Source: DASZZY01 sp036260395 (GTDB lineage Bacteria > Actinomycetota > UBA4738 > CALAEC01). From it: a stretch of 8,737 nt of DNA. The first letter of the stretch is position 1, and every line of letters starts with the position of its first letter. The stretch is taken from NCBI GenBank assembly GCA_036260395.1, contig DASZZY010000171.1, positions 1-8,737 of the forward strand. Reading direction: 5' to 3'. The position numbers and the translations under genes were made by a program. Below, in pieces: positions 5,926 to 8,737 of the stretch. The notes below the pieces were generated by a model. That model was not told the origin of the DNA. It worked only from the letters and a program-made list of their open reading frames with translations, and did no database searches.

Positions 5926-6717
5926 GTGGGACTGGTGAGGTCGGACCCCGGGCCGGTGTGGCGGCTGACGCTCGACCGCCCAGACGCCCGCAACGCGGTC
6001 TCCGAGCGGATGCTCGAGGACCTCGTGTCGACGCTGGAGGAGGCGGCCCTCGACCCGGACGCTCGCGTCGTGCTGCTGTCGGGCGAGGGATCGGACTTCT
6101 GCGCGGGTGCCGACATTGCGGAGCTCGACGAGGCGGCCGGGGGACCGGGAGGGCTGCGGTACGGCCGGACGTTCGAGCGGGCGCTCACGGCCGTCGCGGA
6201 GCACCCGCTGCCGGTGATCTCGTCGATCCACGGGTCGGCCCTGGGCGCCGGGTGCCAGATCGCGGTGGCCTGCGACCTGGCCGTTGCGGCCGAGGACGCC
6301 AGGATCGGCATCCCGTCCGCCCGGCTGGGGATCGTCATCAACTTCGAGAACGTCCAGCGGCTGGTGCTGGCGGTCGGGCCGAAGCGGGCCGGCGAGATCC
6401 TGTTCACCGGGCGGACCCTCTCGGGAACCGAGGCGGCGGCGTGGGGGCTGGTCAACGAGGCGGTGCCGCCGACGTCGCTGCGGGAACGCGCCGGCGAGCT
6501 CGCGCAGAGCGTGGCCGGCGCAGCCCCGCTGTCGGTTCGTGGGTCGAAGCGCGGCATCGCCGAGGTGCTGGCGCACCTGTCGATCGACCGCCGGCGGGAC
6601 GGCGAGCGCCTGGCCGCCTTCGACGCCCTGGCCGCCGAGGCGTTCGCCAGCGAGGACCTCCGCGAGGGGATCCGGGCGTTCCGCGAGCGGCGCCGCCCCG
6701 AGTTCCGGGGCCGGTAG
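5926..6717 (+). CDS. Crotonase-fold protein (enoyl-CoA hydratase/isomerase family) lacking both hydratase Glu
   Basis: This 263-residue protein has normal family length. It shows the N-terminal LTLDRPDARNAV, the first oxyanion-hole segment FCAGADIAEL (58-67) and the second, GSALGAGCQIAVACDLAVA (103-121). The fold binds acyl-CoA thioesters and stabilises an enolate intermediate. The two catalytic glutamates of true enoyl-CoA hydratases (Glu144 and Glu164 in the rat enzyme) align with Gln111 and Ser131, keeping the same 20-residue separation. The usual PGAGGTQ loop is replaced by VINFENVQ. It is therefore unlikely to be a standard hydratase. An isomerase, hydrolase, lyase or other crotonase activity is possible. 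The GTG at 5926 follows the previous stop by three bases, and a second GTG at 5935 is an alternative. No clear ribosome binding site is visible, so coupling to the upstream gene is likely. Confidence 0.85.
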   Translation: MGLVRSDPGPVWRLTLDRPDARNAVSERMLEDLVSTLEEAALDPDARVVLLSGEGSDFCAGADIAELDEAAGGPGGLRYGRTFERALTAVAEHPLPVISSIHGSALGAGCQIAVACDLAVAAEDARIGIPSARLGIVINFENVQRLVLAVGPKRAGEILFTGRTLSGTEAAAWGLVNEAVPPTSLRERAGELAQSVAGAAPLSVRGSKRGIAEVLAHLSIDRRRDGERLAAFDALAAEAFASEDLREGIRAFRERRRPEFRGR

Positions 6718-7395
6718 GTGGCCGCCCCCAAGCTGACCCGCCGGAGCCCGCTCGAGGAGCGGGCCCCCGAGGTCATCCGGGTCCTCAAGCGCGAGTACCG
6801 CGACGCCCGCGTCGCGCTCCGGTTCTCGAACCCGCTGGAGTGCCTGGTGGCCACGATCCTGTCGGCGCAGGCCACCGACAAGAAGGTCAACGAGGTCACC
6901 GAGACGCTGTTCCGGAAATACCGGTCCCCCGAGGACTACCTGCGGGTCCCCGAGGCCGAGCTCGCCAGGGACCTCAAGCCCACCGGCTTCTTCAACCAGA
7001 AGACGAGGGCCGTCCGGGCCGCGTGCCGGATGATCGTCGAGGAGTTCGGCGGGGAGGTCCCCGATTCGCTGGCCGACCTCGACCGGCTTCCGGGGGTGGC
7101 CCGGAAGACCGCCAACATCGTGCTGTGGAACGCGCACCCCGAGAAGGCCAGGAAGGACCCCGACGCCGGGATCGCGGTTGACACCCACGTCAAGCGGGTC
7201 TCGGCGCGGCTGGGGTTCACGGCCCAGAAGGATCCGGACAAGGTCGAGCGCGACCTCATGGCGGTCGTACCCAAGCGCGACTGGTACCGGTTCACGTACG
7301 TCCTGATCGAACACGGCCGCGCGGTGTGCAAGGCGCCGACACCCCGGTGCGAGGCGTGCGTCGTGAACCACCTGTGCCCGTCGAGCCGGGTCTGA
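6718..7395 (+). CDS. nth: Endonuclease III (DNA glycosylase/AP lyase)
   Basis: This 225-residue base-excision-repair enzyme removes oxidised pyrimidines and nicks abasic sites. The helix-hairpin-helix motif LPGVARKTAN (124-133) contains the catalytic Lys130. The conserved Asp155 lies in AVDTHVKRV. The C-terminal [4Fe-4S] cluster loop is complete, with Cys204, Cys211, Cys214 and Cys220 in the canonical C-x6-C-x2-C-x5-C spacing. A charged insertion (about 141-150, PEKARKDPDA) sits between the HhH helix and the catalytic Asp, where the E. coli enzyme is shorter. The GTG at 6718 directly follows the TAG of the crotonase gene, indicating coupling in one transcript. MutY is excluded because the protein is short and lacks a C-terminal MutT-like domain. 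Confidence 0.95.
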   Translation: MAAPKLTRRSPLEERAPEVIRVLKREYRDARVALRFSNPLECLVATILSAQATDKKVNEVTETLFRKYRSPEDYLRVPEAELARDLKPTGFFNQKTRAVRAACRMIVEEFGGEVPDSLADLDRLPGVARKTANIVLWNAHPEKARKDPDAGIAVDTHVKRVSARLGFTAQKDPDKVERDLMAVVPKRDWYRFTYVLIEHGRAVCKAPTPRCEACVVNHLCPSSRV

Positions 7396-7519
7396 GATCC
7401 CCATGGCCGTTTCCCGGACGCGGCGTTCGCCGATTACCGGTTCGGATGACCGTGACGGCCCGGCGAACGATGGCTCCCCGAGCCTCTTGCCTGCTGAGTT
7501 GCCTGCCGATCAAGAAAAC

Positions 7520-7849
7520 ATGACGCCGGGTCAGGACCTCCGGACGCTCCTGGCGGCGGCTCGCCGCGGCCGACCCCAGGCCCTGGAGCGGATCGTCCTG
7601 GCCGGGGACCGCCCGGCGGGCGATGTGGAGGAGGAGGCCTTCGCCAGCCTGGGGACCCGGCGCGCCCTCGAGGAGCTGGGGAGGCTCACCGAGGACCAGC
7701 GGGGCGTCGTGCTCCTCCGTGTGGTCGGCGACCTCTCCGTGGAGGAGACCGCCAGGGTGCTGGGGAAGACGCCCGGAGCCCTGAAGGCGCTCCAGCGCAG
7801 GGCCCTCGTGGCTTTGGGGCGGGCCCTGGAGAAGGAGGGCGCCTCGTGA
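7520..7849 (+). CDS. Sigma-70-family (ECF-like) protein retaining region 4 only
   Basis: From the ATG at 7520 this gives 109 residues. The C-terminal half is a good sigma region 4: LTEDQRGVVLLRVVGDLSVEE followed by the helix-turn-helix RVLGKTPGALKALQRRAL, which would contact the -35 element. The N-terminus (LRTLLAAARRGRPQALERIV) resembles the opening helix of region 2. The sequence then jumps to GDVEEEAFASLGTRRALEEL, the usual linker before region 4. About 100 residues with the rest of region 2 (core binding, -10 recognition) are absent, so it may not work as a normal sigma factor. The same frame is open from an ATG at 7403, which would add 39 low-complexity residues. I prefer 7520 because homology-like sequence begins there, though neither start has a good ribosome binding site. 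It is followed by a membrane-anchored protein, as in sigma/anti-sigma loci. Confidence 0.72.
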   Translation: MTPGQDLRTLLAAARRGRPQALERIVLAGDRPAGDVEEEAFASLGTRRALEELGRLTEDQRGVVLLRVVGDLSVEETARVLGKTPGALKALQRRALVALGRALEKEGAS

Positions 7850-7880
7850 TCGACGCCGATGCGCCGGAGGCCGTCTCCTG

Positions 7881-8021
7881 ATGGAGCCCTCCGGCGATTA
7901 CCCCGGTGAGATGGAGCACCTGACGCCGGAGCAGATCGAGGCCATCCTCCGCGGCGGAGCGTCCGACGACGCCCACGCCGAGGCGGTCTCCCGCATCCTC
8001 CGGACGTCCGCGAGGCCCTAG
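7881..8021 (+). CDS. 46-residue frame, likely N-terminal piece of the following membrane protein
   Basis: The frame opens at ATG 7881 (GGAGG at 7866-7870, ten bases upstream) and stops at TAG 8019-8021. It contains MEHLTPEQIEAILRGG, a segment like the N-termini of cytoplasmic portions of anti-sigma-type proteins, then an alpha-helical stretch ending ILRTSARP. The ATG at 7911 (MEHLTP) is an alternative start. The next frame begins with VREPSPEVARAHLEAM, which would continue this protein smoothly if one base were restored in TA-GTG, giving ARPYVREPSPEV. So this is either the broken N-terminal part of the 8021 gene or a small protein coupled to it through the TAGTG overlap. It lies 31 bases after the sigma-like gene. 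Confidence 0.55.
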   Translation: MEPSGDYPGEMEHLTPEQIEAILRGGASDDAHAEAVSRILRTSARP

Positions 8022-8737
8022 TGCGCGAGCCTTCTCCGGAGGTCGCCCGCGCGCACCTCGAGGCCATGCAGGCGGCCGCCCCGACCGGCGCGGCGCGCGA
8101 GGCGGCGAACGAATCGGGGAGGAAGACGATGAAACAGATCACCCGCAGGCGGGTGGCCACGCTGGCGCTGGCCGCCGCCATGACCCTGGGAGCAGGTGTG
8201 GCGACGGCCCTGGTCCTGCCTGACCGGGCCGACGACAGGGCCAAGGATGCCGTCGCCGATGTTCCCGTCCCCGGCCCCACCGGCACCCCACCCGGCGATC
8301 CGTCGGCGGGGGCATCCGATCACGGTGCCGCGGTTTCCGAGGCGGCTCGGGACGACTCGCTCACTGGCTGCGAGAAGGGTCAGGCGGTGGCCGGCGTCGC
8401 CTCATCGAAGTCGACCGAGCACCGGCAGGACGACGCCGAGAACCCCGACCCGTGCGCCGCCTCCGGTGACGGCGACGAGGTCGAGGAGCAGCCCGCCACC
8501 ACCGGCGGCGGTGGATCAGGCGGTGGCTCCGGCGGCACGACCGGCGGCGGCGGCACGACCGGCGGCGGCGGCTCGGGCGGAGGTTCCGGCGTCGGCGGCG
8601 GCGGAGGGGGCGGCGGCTCCGGCGGCCCAGGCGGCGGATCCGGCGGCGGGGGAGGCGGCTCTTCGAGCGGTGGCGGCTCCGGCGGCGGGGGCGGCGGCGC
8701 GCCCGACGGGGCCCCGGTCCCCGAGGACCTGCCCACC
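8021..8737 (+). CDS. Membrane-anchored protein with Gly-rich tail, putative anti-sigma-type partner (runs off window)
   Basis: The frame is open from GTG 8021 to the window end (239 codons, no stop). It begins with a short charged cytoplasmic-like region (VREPSPEVARAHLEAM). A basic KQITRRRV then precedes one membrane segment (about residues 45-66, VATLALAAAMTLGAGVATALVL), implying N-in/C-out topology. Outside lies a Pro/Asp-rich region with two Cys (near 8373 and 8453) that could form a disulfide, an acidic patch, and then a long Gly/Ser/Thr tail. Placement just after a sigma-like gene suggests an anti-sigma or surface-sensing role, which is inference. An ATG at 8129 (residue 37) has a far better ribosome binding site. 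From there the protein would start MKQITRRRV, like a signal anchor, and lack the cytoplasmic part. Both starts are plausible. Confidence 0.65.
   Translation, partial: MREPSPEVARAHLEAMQAAAPTGAAREAANESGRKTMKQITRRRVATLALAAAMTLGAGVATALVLPDRADDRAKDAVADVPVPGPTGTPPGDPSAGASDHGAAVSEAARDDSLTGCEKGQAVAGVASSKSTEHRQDDAENPDPCAASGDGDEVEEQPATTGGGGSGGGSGGTTGGGGTTGGGGSGGGSGVGGGGGGGGSGGPGGGSGGGGGGSSSGGGSGGGGGGAPDGAPVPEDLPT
8117..8123 (+). promoter_or_regulatory. Strong Shine-Dalgarno before an internal ATG (8129)
   Basis: GGGGAGG (within GGGGAGGAAG) lies about five bases before ATG 8129, in frame with the membrane protein. It is the best ribosome binding site in this part of the window. It may produce a short form that begins directly at the basic residues before the membrane segment. 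Confidence 0.5.
8504..8698 (+). repeat. Low-complexity Gly-rich coding repeat
   Basis: About 65 codons are almost only Gly with Ser, Thr and an occasional Val or Pro, built from imperfect GGCGGC-type units with recurring GGGSGG, GTTGGGG and SGGGSG blocks. It encodes a flexible extracytoplasmic tail or linker. Such repeats change length easily by slippage and are also prone to assembly error. Confidence 0.85.

Noticed and set aside
5175..7181. Plus-strand open frame of 668 codons overlapping the same region
   Set aside because: It is a shifted-frame shadow, rich in Arg, Gly and Ala, crossing the divergent promoter and parts of four real genes. No motif supports it.
5419..7404. Very long minus-strand open frame (661 codons) across the cyclic-nucleotide, crotonase and nth genes
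   Set aside because: It lies opposite three well-supported genes, its composition is the Arg/Pro/Gly/Asp-rich pattern of antisense GC-rich DNA, and it shows no family motif.
7487..7506. Direct repeat TTGCCTGC (7487-7494 and 7499-7506) upstream of the sigma-like gene as an operator or -35 pair
   Set aside because: Two 8-base copies near a gene start are weak evidence, and no matching -10 box is clear.
8380..8736. Minus-strand Pro-rich protein (poly-PPPEPP)
   Set aside because: It is the reverse complement of the Gly-rich coding repeat, and the plus frame has an anchor segment and a ribosome binding site.
1..8737. CRISPR array, tRNA, rRNA or insertion sequence
   Set aside because: No regularly spaced repeats, cloverleaf-like sequence, transposase motifs or paired terminal repeats were seen. 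The only repeats are the terminator stem and the Gly-codon tract.

Overview
This is very GC-rich DNA (roughly 70% G+C by eye). It has strong G/C bias at third codon positions, frequent GTG starts, genes packed with 0-10 base gaps or 1-4 base overlaps, and no recognisable rRNA, tRNA, CRISPR array or insertion sequence. The gene types suggest an actinobacterium-like organism, probably an uncultured Actinomycetota lineage. They include an acyl-CoA carboxylase with a separate 70-residue biotin carrier, an RCAG-type flavin monooxygenase, and a sigma-factor-like protein followed by a membrane-anchored Gly-rich protein. The taxonomic assignment is an inference.

Left part (1-2290): the C-terminal half of an acyl-CoA carboxylase carboxyltransferase subunit enters from the left edge. 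A decayed FAD-dependent monooxygenase follows, with at least three single-base indels and further missing segments. About 240 bases without a convincing gene lead to a strong intrinsic terminator at 2251-2286.

Middle (2334-4567, plus strand): a four-helix membrane protein with an internally duplicated His motif pattern comes first. Next is a thioredoxin-fold peroxiredoxin-like gene interrupted by one in-frame TGA. That TGA sits exactly at the peroxidatic Cys position of a CxxC-type motif, giving a UxxC pattern, and a hairpin that could serve as a bacterial SECIS lies just downstream. This is the best candidate in the window for something unusual: a selenoprotein rather than a broken gene. It overlaps by 4 bases a beta-keto acid cleavage enzyme (BKACE/DUF849), which in turn overlaps a stand-alone biotin carrier protein. 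The three look like one translationally coupled unit linking keto-acid cleavage to biotin-dependent carboxylation.

Centre-right (4571-7395): a minus-strand metallophosphoesterase, probably starting at CTG, converges on the biotin carrier and diverges from a stand-alone cyclic-nucleotide-binding-fold protein. The shared 59-base promoter region holds a small inverted repeat overlapping possible -10 boxes on both strands. A crotonase-family protein lacking both canonical hydratase glutamates and endonuclease III (nth) follow on the plus strand with almost no spacing.

Right end (7396-8737): a sigma-factor-like protein keeps region 4 but has lost nearly all of region 2. Next comes a 46-residue frame that looks like the N-terminus of the following membrane-anchored protein, cut off by a one-base shift at a TAGTG stop/start overlap. 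The membrane protein ends in a long Gly/Ser/Thr tail and runs off the window. The pair resembles a sigma/anti-sigma locus that is eroded or remodelled.
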